Assembly (NCBI GenBank): GCA_019120335.1
Contig: DWVH01000069.1
Coordinates: 50,215 to 114,214, forward strand
Length of the DNA stretch: 64,000 nt
Source of the DNA: Candidatus Enterococcus stercoripullorum
GTDB lineage: Bacteria > Bacillota > Bacilli > Lactobacillales > Enterococcaceae
Direction of reading: 5' to 3'
Below the pieces are notes generated by a model that was not told the DNA's origin, ran no database searches, and saw only the letters and a program-made list of their open reading frames with translations. The translations under genes were made by a program, and so were the position numbers. Positions 52,455 to 64,000 of the stretch are shown here, one piece after another. Position 1 is the first letter of the stretch. The number at the start of each line of letters is the position of its first letter.

Positions 52455-53368
52455 GTGAAAAATTAACTGTAACAATTACTAATCAAAAAGGTCGCTTAGA
52501 TAAGCTATTAACGGAGCAATTGGCTGATTATTCAAGAACACAAATTCAATCTTTGCTGAAGGAAGGTTTAGTATTTTCAAGCACTGCGCAACAAGTTGTA
52601 AAAGCTAATTATAAGGTAAAGGATACAGAAACTTTTGAAATTCAAATACCTGAAGTGCAAGAATTAGAAATATTACCTGAAGATATTCCCTTAGAGATTG
52701 TCTATGAAGATAAAGATGTGGCTGTTGTGAATAAACCTCAAGGAATGGTGGTTCATCCTTCTGCCGGACATCCTAATCATACATTGGTGAATGCTTTACT
52801 CTATCATTTAAAAGATTTATCTTCTATTAATGGTGTGATTCGTCCAGGAATCGTTCATCGAATTGATAAAGATACCTCGGGTTTATTAATGATTGCTAAA
52901 AATGATGTGGCCCATGAAAGCTTGGCCAAACAATTAAAAGACAAAACTTCTTTACGTAAATATGTGGCTCTGGTGCATGGTGTCATTCCTCATGAGAAGG
53001 GGACGATTAATGCACCGATTGGAAGAAGTAAGCAAGACCGCAAAAAACAAGCAGTGGTGGAAGATGGTAAGGATGCAGTGACGCATTTTACTGTTTTGGA
53101 ACGCTTTAATCAGTTTACTTTAATTGAATGTAAATTAGAAACTGGAAGAACCCATCAAATCAGGGTTCATATGCAATATATTGGCTATCCATTAGCAGGT
53201 GATCCGGTTTATGGACCTAAAAAAACACTGAAAGGGAAAGGCCAGTTTTTACATGCGCGTGATTTAGGCTTTGAACACCCAACAACAGGCGAGTGGCTAG
53301 CATTTACTTGTACACTTCCAGAAGTTTTTTCGACTACTTTAGAAAAACTACGAAAAGAAAATATATAA
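52451..53368 (+). CDS. RluD-family pseudouridine synthase
   Basis: A 305-residue RNA pseudouridine synthase. The N-terminal S4 RNA-binding domain (GRLDKLLTEQLADYSRTQIQSLLKEGLV) is followed by the catalytic domain: HRIDKDTSGLLMIAKN contains the catalytic Asp, and ETGRTHQIRVHMQYIGYPLAGDPVYG is motif III. It probably modifies 23S rRNA, as RluD does. Pairing with lspA is the common order in Firmicutes. A terminator follows, then the pyr operon. Confidence 0.92.
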   Translation: MSEKLTVTITNQKGRLDKLLTEQLADYSRTQIQSLLKEGLVFSSTAQQVVKANYKVKDTETFEIQIPEVQELEILPEDIPLEIVYEDKDVAVVNKPQGMVVHPSAGHPNHTLVNALLYHLKDLSSINGVIRPGIVHRIDKDTSGLLMIAKNDVAHESLAKQLKDKTSLRKYVALVHGVIPHEKGTINAPIGRSKQDRKKQAVVEDGKDAVTHFTVLERFNQFTLIECKLETGRTHQIRVHMQYIGYPLAGDPVYGPKKTLKGKGQFLHARDLGFEHPTTGEWLAFTCTLPEVFSTTLEKLRKENI

Positions 53369-53375
53369 ATCAAGG

Positions 53376-53401
53376 GCACTCGATATTTGGGTGCTTTTTT
53401 A
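53376..53401 (+). terminator. intrinsic terminator after the pseudouridine synthase gene
   Basis: GCACTC (53376-53381) pairs with GGGTGC (53389-53394) around a 7-base loop, followed by seven Ts. Confidence 0.72.
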
Positions 53402-53480
53402 TTTTATTAGTAATTTTGAAATATTTTTTTAAGATAAACTGTTTTACTTGCAAATATATGTAAATTTTCACGAAAATAGA

Positions 53481-53509
53481 TTGCTTTTAATCGTAATTGC
53501 GCGTATATT
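53481..53509 (+). promoter_or_regulatory. promoter of the pyr operon
   Basis: TTGCTT (53481-53486), 17-bp spacer and TATATT (53504-53509), placing the start near 53516, just before the PyrR site. Confidence 0.75.
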
Positions 53510-53530
53510 GATTGTAATAAGAAATATTAG

Positions 53531-53564
53531 TCCTTTAAGTTTAGTCCCGTGAGGCTAAGAAGGA
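53531..53564 (+). promoter_or_regulatory. PyrR-binding anti-antiterminator RNA
   Basis: The RNA hairpin TCCTTTAAGTTTAG-TCCCGTGAGGCT-AAGAAGGA has the typical PyrR-binding loop with CCCGUGAGGCU and a UUUAA bulge side. When UMP is high, PyrR binds here and prevents the antiterminator, allowing the terminator at 53646-53676 to form. One copy only is seen in the operon leader. Confidence 0.88.
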
Positions 53565-53645
53565 AGCTATCAAAATAAATATCTAGCTAATATTCTATCC
53601 ATTTTGAATATTGGCGCCTTTGTTATAGATAATTTTGTGAACTTC

Positions 53646-53676
53646 ACTCCGACCTCGCGCAGGTGGGAGTTTTTTT
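53646..53676 (+). terminator. pyr operon attenuator terminator
   Basis: ACTCCGACCT pairs with AGGTGGGAGT around CGCGC, followed by seven Ts; it precedes pyrR and is controlled by the PyrR hairpin. Confidence 0.9.
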
Positions 53677-53727
53677 GTTGTAAACGGAAGGCAAAAATAA
53701 AGGATGAGACATTTTGGAGGGATATTT

Positions 53728-54252
53728 ATGTCAGCAAAAGAAGTCATTGATTCAGTTACTATGAAGCGAGCAATTACGCGAATGACCTATGAGATGATTG
53801 AACGTAATCGAGGATTGGAAGATTTGGTATTAGTTGGAATTAAAACAAGAGGTGTTTATATCGCCCAACGCATTGCCCAACGTTTAAAACAGATTGAAGA
53901 AATTGAAGTGCCGGTTGGTGAATTAGACATTACTTCCTATCGTGATGATCAAAAAAAGCATTCATCTGAAAAGCAAGAATCAGTGATGCCGGTATCGCTT
54001 GAAGGTAAAGAAGTCATTTTAGTAGATGATGTTTTATATACCGGACGTACCATTCGTGCTGCTTTGGATGCGGTAATGGATTATGGTCGGCCAAATCGAA
54101 TTGGTTTAGCTGTGCTGGTAGATAGAGGACATCGTGAATTGCCAATTCGTGCAGATTATGTCGGAAAAAATATTCCAACTTCATCAGATGAAGAAATTAT
54201 TGTTGAAATGGAAGAAATTGACAAGCAAGATAGAATATTAATCAATAAATAA
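53728..54252 (+). CDS. pyrR: pyrimidine operon regulator/uracil phosphoribosyltransferase
   Basis: A 174-residue bifunctional protein: it binds pyr mRNA with UMP and also has weak uracil phosphoribosyltransferase activity. The PRPP loop is [21 protein letters not shown], and [16 protein letters not shown] is the N-terminal family segment. GGAGGG (53716-53721) precedes ATG 53728; the frame opens at 53704 within the leader without signal. It is the first gene behind the attenuator and so regulates its own operon. Confidence 0.95.
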   Translation: MSAKEVIDSVTMKRAITRMTYEMIERNRGLEDLVLVGIKTRGVYIAQRIAQRLKQIEEIEVPVGELDITSYRDDQKKHSSEKQESVMPVSLEGKEVILVDDVLYTGRTIRAALDAVMDYGRPNRIGLAVLVDRGHRELPIRADYVGKNIPTSSDEEIIVEMEEIDKQDRILINK

Positions 54253-54271
54253 TTGATGAAGGAGCAGGCAA

Positions 54272-55198
54272 ATGATCATTCAATCACAAGCAATCAGTTT
54301 AAAGCACTTATTAACAATTGAAAGTTTAAGTGAAGCAGAAGTTCTAGGATTAATTAAACGTGCGAGTGAATTTAAAGCGGGTGCCAAGTGTGTATTACCT
54401 AAAGAAAAATATTTTGTGGCCAACCTATTTTTTGAAAACAGCACGCGAACACATAAAAGTTTTGAAGTGGCCGAGAAAAAATTAGGATTAGAAGTGATCG
54501 AATTTGATGCTTCTACTTCATCAGTACAAAAAGGTGAAACGTTATATGATACCGTTTTGACAATGTCGGCTATCGGTGTTGATGCTGTGGTTATTCGTCA
54601 TAGTGTTGAGCATTATTATAATGAATTGGTAGAAAGTAAGACTATCCAATGTAGTGTGATTAATGGTGGGGATGGTAGTGGACAACATCCTACACAATGC
54701 CTATTAGATTTAATGACGATTTATCAAGAATTCGGCTACTTCGAAGGTTTGAAAGTAGCAATAGTCGGTGATTTGACCCATTCACGTGTCGCAAAATCAA
54801 ATATGCAAATGCTGAAACGATTAGGGGCACAAGTTTATTTCTCTGGTCCGCTTGAATGGTATGATGAATCCTTTGAAGTATATGGAAAGTATCTTGCAAT
54901 TGATGAGTTAATTGATAAAGTTGATGTGATGATGATGCTGCGTGTACAACATGAGCGTCACGTGGGAAATCAGCAATTTTCTAAAGAGCAATATCACAAA
55001 ATTTATGGATTGACAGTTGAACGTGCGAAGAAAATGTTACCTCATGCGATTATTATGCATCCAGCACCAGTGAATCGCGATGTAGAATTGGCAGACAGTT
55101 TGGTAGAAGGGCTACAATCAAGAATTGTGCAACAGATGACTAATGGCGTGTATATTCGCATGGCAGTTTTAGAAGCAATATTAAACGGAAAGGCATAA
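54272..55198 (+). CDS. pyrB: aspartate carbamoyltransferase catalytic chain
   Basis: A 308-residue enzyme that makes N-carbamoyl-aspartate from carbamoyl phosphate and aspartate, the second step of UMP synthesis. The carbamoyl-phosphate loop is [20 protein letters not shown], followed by the lysine-containing [23 protein letters not shown] and [11 protein letters not shown] for aspartate. No regulatory chain (pyrI) is present, as usual in Firmicutes. AAGGAGC precedes the ATG; pyrC follows 11 bases on. Confidence 0.95.
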   Translation: MIIQSQAISLKHLLTIESLSEAEVLGLIKRASEFKAGAKCVLPKEKYFVANLFFENSTRTHKSFEVAEKKLGLEVIEFDASTSSVQKGETLYDTVLTMSAIGVDAVVIRHSVEHYYNELVESKTIQCSVINGGDGSGQHPTQCLLDLMTIYQEFGYFEGLKVAIVGDLTHSRVAKSNMQMLKRLGAQVYFSGPLEWYDESFEVYGKYLAIDELIDKVDVMMMLRVQHERHVGNQQFSKEQYHKIYGLTVERAKKMLPHAIIMHPAPVNRDVELADSLVEGLQSRIVQQMTNGVYIRMAVLEAILNGKA

Positions 55199-55209
55199 GG
55201 AGTAAGTAT

Positions 55210-56496
55210 ATGAAAACTTTATTAAAAAACGGACGAATGGTTATAAAAGAGAATATCTGTCATCAAGTAGATATTTGGATTGAGGATCAAAAAGTTTTCG
55301 CTATCGGATTAGATTTTGAAGAAAAAGACTTTGATCAGGTGGTTGATTTAAACGGAAAATTAGTCATGCCAGGATTGGTTGATGTACATGTTCATTTTAG
55401 AGAGCCTGGTTTTACGTATAAAGAAACGATTTTAACAGGAAGTCAAGCAGCGGCAAGAGGTGGTTTTACAAGTGTATGTGCGATGCCAAATCTTAATCCA
55501 GTTCCAGATAGTGTAGAGAATTTTCAAAAAGTTCAGGAAATAATTGATCGTGATGCTTGTGTGAAAGTGTATCAATATGCTTCTATTACTGAAAAATTAA
55601 GAAGTGAAGTGTTAACGGATCAAGTGGGACTTAAAGCTGCGGGTGCCTTTGCTTTTACGAATGATGGTGTTGGTGTTCAAACAGCTGGAACCATGTATTT
55701 GGCGATGAAAGAAGCTGCTAAAAATAATATGGCCATCGTGGCTCACACAGAAGACGAATCACTTTTATTTGGTGGCGTGATGCATGCTGGCAAACGTGCG
55801 GAAGAATTGGGTTTACCAGGAATTTTAAGTGCGACAGAAAGTTCTCAAATTGCCCGTGATTTAATTTTAGCAGAAGAAACTGGGGTTCACTATCATGTTT
55901 GTCACGTCTCAACGAAAGAAAGTGTGCGAATTATTCGTGAGGCCAAAAAAGCTGGGGTTCATGTGACTTGTGAAGTTTGTCCGCACCATCTACTGTTAAA
56001 TGATATGGATATTCCTGAAGATCATGGCTTTTGGAAGATGAATCCACCATTAAGAGCGAGTGAGGATCAACAAGCACTCATTGAAGGACTATTAGATGGC
56101 ACGATTGATTGTATTTCAACCGACCACGCGCCTCATGGCCATGATGAAAAATGTCAATCTTTCTTAAAAGCACCATTTGGTATCGTTGGTTCGGAATATG
56201 CCTTCCAGTTAATCTATACAAAATTTGTTAAGACAGGTATTTTCACTTTAGAACAAGTCATAAATTGGATGGCCACCAAACCAGCAGAAATATTTGATTT
56301 ACAAGCAGGCCAATTAACTGTTGGTAGTCAAGCGGACATTGCAGTGTTTGATATTGATCATGAATATGTGGTTGATGCAGCCAATTTTAAATCAAAAGCG
56401 GATAATACGCCGTTTACAGGTTGGAAATTATTTGGTGATACCTATCTAACTATGGTGGATGGTCAAATTGTCTATCAAAAGGAGGCAAACAACTAA
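55210..56496 (+). CDS. pyrC: dihydroorotase
   Basis: A 428-residue type I dihydroorotase that cyclises carbamoyl-aspartate to dihydroorotate. Zinc-binding [27 protein letters not shown] and [12 protein letters not shown] are all visible. The length fits class I enzymes. Its stop overlaps the carA ATG (TAATG), so translation is coupled. Third gene of the operon. Confidence 0.95.
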   Translation: MKTLLKNGRMVIKENICHQVDIWIEDQKVFAIGLDFEEKDFDQVVDLNGKLVMPGLVDVHVHFREPGFTYKETILTGSQAAARGGFTSVCAMPNLNPVPDSVENFQKVQEIIDRDACVKVYQYASITEKLRSEVLTDQVGLKAAGAFAFTNDGVGVQTAGTMYLAMKEAAKNNMAIVAHTEDESLLFGGVMHAGKRAEELGLPGILSATESSQIARDLILAEETGVHYHVCHVSTKESVRIIREAKKAGVHVTCEVCPHHLLLNDMDIPEDHGFWKMNPPLRASEDQQALIEGLLDGTIDCISTDHAPHGHDEKCQSFLKAPFGIVGSEYAFQLIYTKFVKTGIFTLEQVINWMATKPAEIFDLQAGQLTVGSQADIAVFDIDHEYVVDAANFKSKADNTPFTGWKLFGDTYLTMVDGQIVYQKEANN

Positions 56497-57584
56497 TGAA
56501 ACGTTGGTTAATATTAGAAGATGGGACGCATTTTGTTGGTGAAGGCTTTGGCGCGACAAATAGTGTAGTTGGTGAGTTAGTTTTTACTACCAGTATGACT
56601 GGATATCAAGAAACCATCACTGATCAAAGTTTTAATGGTCAAATCATTACTTTCACCTATCCAATGGTGGGAAATTACGGGGTTAATCGTGATGACTATG
56701 AATCAATTGCACCTACTTGTAAAGGGGTTGTAGTGAAAGAACATGCTAGACGTGGCAGCAATTGGCGCAATCAAATGACTTTAGATGAATTCTTAAAGCG
56801 TAAAGGAATTCCAGGCATTTCAGGGATTGATACTCGTGCTTTAACGCGTAAAATTCGTCAACATGGAACGATGAAAGCAAGTATTGTCGATGCAGCTGAT
56901 GATTTCAATCATGCTTATGACCAATTAAAAGCAGCTGTTCTTCCAACGAATCAAGTCGCTCAAGTCTCTACTGCTAAGCCATATCCAAGTCCTGGTACTG
57001 GATTAAATGTAGTAGTGATAGATTTTGGCTTGAAACATAGTATCATGCGAGAGTTCTCAAAACGTCAATGTAATTTAACGGTTTTACCTTATAATACGAC
57101 TGCTAAAGAAATATTAGAATTATCTCCAGATGGCGTCATGCTAACAAATGGGCCAGGCGATCCTAAGAGTGTTCCTGAAGCAATTGAGATGATTCAAGGA
57201 ATTCAAGGTAAAGTGCCGATTTTTGGTATTTGTTTAGGTCATCAACTATTTTCATTAGCAAATGGTGCGAATACTTTTAAAATGAAATTCGGGCACCGCG
57301 GTTTAAATCATCCGGTGAGAGAAATCGCAACTGGCCGTGTCGACTTCACGTCACAAAATCATGGCTATGCAGTAGATGCGAATACGATTGATCTTGAAAA
57401 ACTAATTGTAACCCATGTAGAAATTAATGATGGGACGATTGAAGGTGTTCGTCATCGCCACTATCCAGCTTTTAGTGTGCAATTTCACCCAGATGCAGCC
57501 CCTGGTCCACATGATGCCTTATATTTATTTGATGAATTTATCGAAATGATGGAAGCATGGAAGGAGAAACAGAAAAATGCCTAA
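56496..57584 (+). CDS. carA: carbamoyl-phosphate synthase small subunit
   Basis: A 362-residue glutamine amidotransferase that supplies ammonia to the large subunit. N-terminal [31 protein letters not shown] is the CarA-specific domain; the catalytic class I domain has LTNGPGDP and the nucleophile Cys in [13 protein letters not shown], with His and Glu in [11 protein letters not shown]. It overlaps carB by 8 bases. It provides carbamoyl phosphate within the pyr operon, so synthesis follows pyrimidine demand. Confidence 0.95.
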   Translation: MKRWLILEDGTHFVGEGFGATNSVVGELVFTTSMTGYQETITDQSFNGQIITFTYPMVGNYGVNRDDYESIAPTCKGVVVKEHARRGSNWRNQMTLDEFLKRKGIPGISGIDTRALTRKIRQHGTMKASIVDAADDFNHAYDQLKAAVLPTNQVAQVSTAKPYPSPGTGLNVVVIDFGLKHSIMREFSKRQCNLTVLPYNTTAKEILELSPDGVMLTNGPGDPKSVPEAIEMIQGIQGKVPIFGICLGHQLFSLANGANTFKMKFGHRGLNHPVREIATGRVDFTSQNHGYAVDANTIDLEKLIVTHVEINDGTIEGVRHRHYPAFSVQFHPDAAPGPHDALYLFDEFIEMMEAWKEKQKNA

Positions 57585-60500
57585 ACGTACAGATATTTCA
57601 AAAATTTTAGTCATTGGTTCAGGGCCAATCATTATTGGACAAGCCGCTGAGTTTGACTATGCCGGCACACAAGCTTGTTTAGCATTGAGAGAAGAAGGCT
57701 ATGAAGTCGTATTAGTTAACTCTAATCCAGCAACCATTATGACCGATCGCGAAGTTGCTGATAAAGTGTACATTGAGCCGATTACTTATGAGTTTTTAGC
57801 GCGAATTTTACGAAAAGAACAACCAGATGCCATATTACCAACACTAGGTGGACAAACTGGATTAAACATGGCGATGGAATTATCAAAATCAGGAATTTTG
57901 GAAGAATTAGGAATTGAATTATTAGGGACTAAGCTTTCAGCCATTGACCAAGCAGAAGACCGTGATTTGTTTAAACAATTAATGGAAGATTTAAACCAAC
58001 CGATTCCTGAATCTACTATCATCAATACTGTAGAGGATGCGGTTGATTTCGCCAATGAAATCGGCTATCCAGTCATTGTTAGACCAGCCTTTACTTTAGG
58101 TGGAACTGGTGGCGGAATGTGTAATAATGAAGAAGAACTTCGTCAAATTGCCGAAAATGGCCTAACGCTTTCTCCGGTTACGCAATGTTTAATTGAACGT
58201 AGTATTGCCGGTTTTAAAGAAATTGAATATGAAGTGATGCGTGATAGTGCGGATAATGCCATTGTGGTTTGTAATATGGAAAACTTTGATCCAGTTGGTA
58301 TTCATACTGGTGATTCGATTGTTTTTGCACCAAGTCAAACTTTATCCGATATTGAATACCAAATGTTACGGGATGCTTCTCTTTCAATCATCCGCGCCTT
58401 AAAAATTGAAGGTGGCTGTAACGTTCAATTAGCCTTAGATCCAAATAGCTTTAACTATTATGTCATTGAGGTGAATCCTCGGGTTTCGCGTTCTTCAGCC
58501 TTAGCAAGTAAAGCGACGGGTTATCCAATCGCGAAATTAGCAGCGAAAATTGCAGTAGGTTTAACCTTAGATGAAGTGAAAAATCCTGTCACTGGTACTA
58601 CTTATGCTGAATTTGAACCAGCTTTAGACTATGTGGTCGCTAAGATTCCACGTTGGCCATTTGATAAATTTGAAACTGGTGAACGCCTGCTTGGTACGCA
58701 AATGAAAGCAACTGGGGAAGTCATGGCAATTGGTCGTAATATTGAAGAATCACTGTTAAAAGCTGTGCGTTCACTAGAAATTGGTTGTATCCATGTTGAA
58801 ATTCCTGAATTGGGTCAAGTCGATGACGCACATTTAATGAATCGTATTGTTAAGGCTCAGGATGATCGTCTATTTTACTTAGCGGAGGCTTTACGTCGCG
58901 GATTTACTTTAGAAGAATTACATCAAATGACAAAAATTGACTTATTCTTCCTTGACAAATTATTGCATATTATCGAAATTGAACAACAGTTGAAAGAAAC
59001 AGTAAAAGATGTCGATACTTTACGTTTAGCCAAACAAAATGGTTTTGCAGATAAAAAGATTGCCGAGCTTTGGCAAATGACGATTGAAGAGGTCCGCCAA
59101 TTTCGATTAGCCAATCAAATCAAACCTGTTTATAAAATGGTTGATACTTGTGCTGCTGAATTTGAATCAAGTACGCCTTATTTCTATAGTACTTACGAAT
59201 TTGAAAATGAATCGATTCGCTCGCCTAAAGACACAGTATTAGTGTTAGGCTCAGGTCCTATCCGTATTGGTCAAGGGGTAGAGTTTGACTATGCGACGGT
59301 TCATTCGGTTAAGGCCATTCAAAAAGCTGGTTATGAAGCAGTTATTATGAATAGTAATCCTGAAACAGTTTCTACTGACTTTTCAATTTCTGACAAACTA
59401 TACTTTGAACCATTGACGATTGAAGATGTTTTAAATGTTGTTGAATTAGAACAACCAATCGGCGTTATTGTACAATTTGGTGGCCAAACAGCGATTAATT
59501 TAGCCGAACAATTAGTAAAAAATGGCGTTAATATTTTAGGTACGCAAATTGAAGACCTTGATCGTGCGGAAAATCGTGATTTATTTGAACAAGCCTTAAA
59601 AGATTTAAATATTCCACAGCCACCTGGTGATACCGCGACGAATAAAGCTGAGGCCGTAGAAATTGCAAAACGTATTGGATATCCGGTACTAGTCCGTCCA
59701 AGTTATGTCTTGGGAGGTCGTGCGATGGAAATTGTCCAAAATCAAGCCGACTTAGAAGACTATATGGAAAATGCGGTTAAAGCTTCTCCAGAACATCCCG
59801 TTTTAGTGGACCGTTATTTGGTTGGTAAAGAATGCGAAGTCGATGCAATCAGTGATGGTAAAAATGTCTTGATTCCAGGGATAATGGAACACATTGAACG
59901 TGCCGGTGTCCATTCAGGGGATTCGATGGCTGTTTATCCACCACAAACTTTATCATCAGAACAAATTCAAACGATTGAAGCGTATACCAAACGATTAGCC
60001 ATTGGTTTAAATTGTGTGGGTATGATGAATATTCAATTTGTGATTCACGATGACCAAGTTTATGTCATTGAAGTCAATCCGCGAGCAAGTCGTACTGTAC
60101 CATTCTTAAGCAAAGTAACTGGTATTCCGATGGCGCAAGTAGCAACTAGAGCGATTCTAGGGGAAGATTTGGCAGAAATGGGCTATCCAAACGGGTTATA
60201 TCCAACTAGTGAAAAAGTTCATATTAAAGCACCGGTCTTCTCATTTACTAAATTATTAAAAGTAGATACGTATTTAGGACCCGAAATGAAGTCAACAGGT
60301 GAAGTCATGGGTTCAGACAAAAATCTAGAAAAAGCATTATATAAAGCTTTTGAGGCGAGTGGTTTGCATATTCCAAGTTTTGGTACTGTTTTATTTACCA
60401 TTGCAGATGATAGTAAAGAAGAAGCACTTTCCTTAGCCAAACGTTTTGTCGAGATTGGCTTTAGTATTTTAGCCACTTCAGGGACAGCGAAATACTTTGA

Positions 60501-60759
60501 GCAAAATGGGATCAAATGTAAGACAGTGGCCAAGATTCATCAAGCTTCTGAAAAACATGTGATTGACTATATTCGTGATGGTAGCTTACAAATGGTGATT
60601 AACACGATGGATAAAAATCGTCAAAATAATGCTGAAGATGGCTTCCATATCCGCCGTGAATCTGTTGAACATGGTGTGCCGCTTTTCACTTCATTAGATA
60701 CAGCTGATGCAATCTTAAAAGTGATGGAATCTCAAGCATTTACTACGCAAGCAATTTAA
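57577..60759 (+). CDS. carB: carbamoyl-phosphate synthase large subunit
   Basis: A 1060-residue ATP-grasp enzyme that makes carbamoyl phosphate from bicarbonate, ammonia and two ATPs. Two homologous synthetase halves are visible, each starting [21 protein letters not shown] and [20 protein letters not shown], with [20 protein letters not shown] and [20 protein letters not shown] as ATP-grasp ends, and a C-terminal allosteric domain (about 930-1060). It overlaps carA. A hairpin follows it, before pyrK. Confidence 0.95.
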   Translation: MPKRTDISKILVIGSGPIIIGQAAEFDYAGTQACLALREEGYEVVLVNSNPATIMTDREVADKVYIEPITYEFLARILRKEQPDAILPTLGGQTGLNMAMELSKSGILEELGIELLGTKLSAIDQAEDRDLFKQLMEDLNQPIPESTIINTVEDAVDFANEIGYPVIVRPAFTLGGTGGGMCNNEEELRQIAENGLTLSPVTQCLIERSIAGFKEIEYEVMRDSADNAIVVCNMENFDPVGIHTGDSIVFAPSQTLSDIEYQMLRDASLSIIRALKIEGGCNVQLALDPNSFNYYVIEVNPRVSRSSALASKATGYPIAKLAAKIAVGLTLDEVKNPVTGTTYAEFEPALDYVVAKIPRWPFDKFETGERLLGTQMKATGEVMAIGRNIEESLLKAVRSLEIGCIHVEIPELGQVDDAHLMNRIVKAQDDRLFYLAEALRRGFTLEELHQMTKIDLFFLDKLLHIIEIEQQLKETVKDVDTLRLAKQNGFADKKIAELWQMTIEEVRQFRLANQIKPVYKMVDTCAAEFESSTPYFYSTYEFENESIRSPKDTVLVLGSGPIRIGQGVEFDYATVHSVKAIQKAGYEAVIMNSNPETVSTDFSISDKLYFEPLTIEDVLNVVELEQPIGVIVQFGGQTAINLAEQLVKNGVNILGTQIEDLDRAENRDLFEQALKDLNIPQPPGDTATNKAEAVEIAKRIGYPVLVRPSYVLGGRAMEIVQNQADLEDYMENAVKASPEHPVLVDRYLVGKECEVDAISDGKNVLIPGIMEHIERAGVHSGDSMAVYPPQTLSSEQIQTIEAYTKRLAIGLNCVGMMNIQFVIHDDQVYVIEVNPRASRTVPFLSKVTGIPMAQVATRAILGEDLAEMGYPNGLYPTSEKVHIKAPVFSFTKLLKVDTYLGPEMKSTGEVMGSDKNLEKALYKAFEASGLHIPSFGTVLFTIADDSKEEALSLAKRFVEIGFSILATSGTAKYFEQNGIKCKTVAKIHQASEKHVIDYIRDGSLQMVINTMDKNRQNNAEDGFHIRRESVEHGVPLFTSLDTADAILKVMESQAFTTQAI

Positions 60760-60763
60760 CGTT

Positions 60764-60799
60764 AAAGATAGGCAAGGTCATTCTTGCTTATCTTTTAAA
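60764..60799 (+). terminator. operon-internal hairpin between carB and pyrK
   Basis: AAAGATAGGCAAG pairs with CTTGCTTATCTTT, followed by only TTTTAAAAT. It may act as a partial terminator or RNA-processing element that lowers expression of pyrKDFE relative to carAB. Confidence 0.5.
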
Positions 60800-60827
60800 A
60801 TGATGGCAGGAAAGGAAAGGTAGTGGC

Positions 60828-63253
<2,426 letters not shown>

Positions 63254-63257
<4 letters not shown>

Positions 63258-63898
63258 GTCTATCAATTGAACAACAAGTAGCGCAAAATTTATTAGCGAT
63301 TAAGGCGGTATTTTTAAGCCCAAATGACCCCTTTACTTGGGCGAGTGGGATTAAGAGTCCAATTTATTGTGATAACCGTTTAACGATGAGTTTTCCTAAG
63401 GTTCGTCGTTTAATTGCCAAGGGATTAGCTGAAAAAATCAAAAAGCAATTTCCTGAAGTAGAAGTAATTGCTGGCACTGCCACTGCTGGGATCCCGCATG
63501 CTGCCTGGGTAGCAGAAATTTTAGATTTACCAATGGTGTATATCCGCAGTAAAGCGAAAGATCATGGAAAAGGCAATCAAATTGAAGGTCAAATTACTCC
63601 TGGTCAAAAAATGGTTGTAATTGAAGATTTAATTTCTACAGGTGGAAGTGTACTAGAAGCATGTCAGGCAGCCAAACGAGAAGGGGCTGATGTCTTAGGG
63701 GTAGCAGCTATCTTTACCTATGAATTACCAAAAGGAGCGACTAATTTTAATACAGCCCAATTACCACTTGTTACCTTGACCAATTATACAACGCTTGTTC
63801 AAACTGCTCTTGAAGAAGGTTATATTTCAGAGGCTGACTTAGCTTTACTTACAGATTGGAAACATGATCCTAAGCGTAATATTTTTCACGGTAGATGA
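63254..63898 (+). CDS. pyrE: orotate phosphoribosyltransferase
   Basis: A 214-residue enzyme that joins orotate and PRPP to [66 protein letters not shown] (with the mobile-loop lysines) and the PRPP motif [16 protein letters not shown] are visible. It is the last gene, and a terminator lies about 60 bases downstream. Confidence 0.95.
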
Positions 63899-63957
63899 AT
63901 AAGAGAGTATGAATATTCATCAACAATGCATAATGAATTTAATATAAATAACTTTTG

Positions 63958-63995
63958 AAGACTTGTATAGAGAAAAATCTATACAAGTCTTTTTG
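63958..63995 (+). terminator. terminator of the pyr operon
   Basis: AAGACTTGTATAGA (63958-63971) pairs perfectly with TCTATACAAGTCTT, followed by Ts. The preceding 63899-63957 shows nothing else. Confidence 0.88.
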
Positions 63996-64000
63996 CATTG

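Overview
The window is chromosomal DNA from a low-GC Gram-positive bacterium of the order Lactobacillales. Enterococcus or a close relative is the best guess. Supporting signs are an EbsA-family protein beside an RNase H-like gene, an Lsa-type ABC-F protein, the pyrR-attenuated pyr operon with a PyrK/PyrD type B dihydroorotate dehydrogenase, strong AGGAGG ribosome-binding sites and many TTG starts. I see no tRNA, rRNA, CRISPR array, insertion sequence or phage module. Most of the window is conserved core genome.

Layout. 1-4044: end of a glycogen operon (glgP, cut by the window edge, then a GH13 debranching-type enzyme). 4109-9540: small metabolic and unknown genes, including HAD, deformylase-like, FMN-binding, a divergent L-2-hydroxyacid dehydrogenase, a thioredoxin-like gene, a deoxyribosyltransferase-like gene and a MATE efflux gene broken by two frameshifts. 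9571-14025: a MerR regulator facing a His-rich P1B-4 metal ATPase across a 19-bp-spacer promoter, then an Lsa-type ABC-F gene behind a 16-codon leader ORF and a structured leader. 14079-20230: uracil permease, cystine symporter with a structured leader, glyoxalase-fold protein, and a fluoride riboswitch controlling a CLC-F type fluoride exporter. 20287-23680: LysM-3D wall protein, the ACT/DUF711 pair and a HAD phosphatase.

23731-28238: the competence operon comEA-comEB-comEC with holA, convergent with rpsT. 28788-33444: Pit phosphate transporter and its PhoU-like partner, then (minus strand) uppP, a histidine phosphatase and an MBL hydrolase, then a lipoprotein. 33474-37506: a RecB-type nuclease/XPD-type helicase fusion, a TetR regulator and the C-terminal stump of a large 2-hydroxyacyl-CoA dehydratase activase. 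37595-41948: lepA, Nudix, GNAT, a CmpB-type membrane protein and an unknown small gene.

41998-43649 is a decayed drug-efflux locus: DUF4811 gene, MFS pump stump and MerR regulator, all broken. 43895-48520: GntR regulator, MFS transporter, CDF cation exporter and cardiolipin synthase. 48500-53401: RNase H-like, EbsA, fhs, then CBS protein-lspA-rluD. 53481-63995: the whole de novo UMP operon pyrR-pyrB-pyrC-carA-carB-pyrK-pyrD-pyrF-pyrE behind a PyrR attenuator. It runs from bicarbonate and glutamine to UMP.

The most interesting signals are regulatory RNAs (fluoride riboswitch, ABC-F leader peptide, cystine-symporter leader), the metal-sensing MerR/P1B-4 pair, the nuclease-helicase fusion, and clustered loss of efflux genes. 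I found no clearly new multi-gene system.
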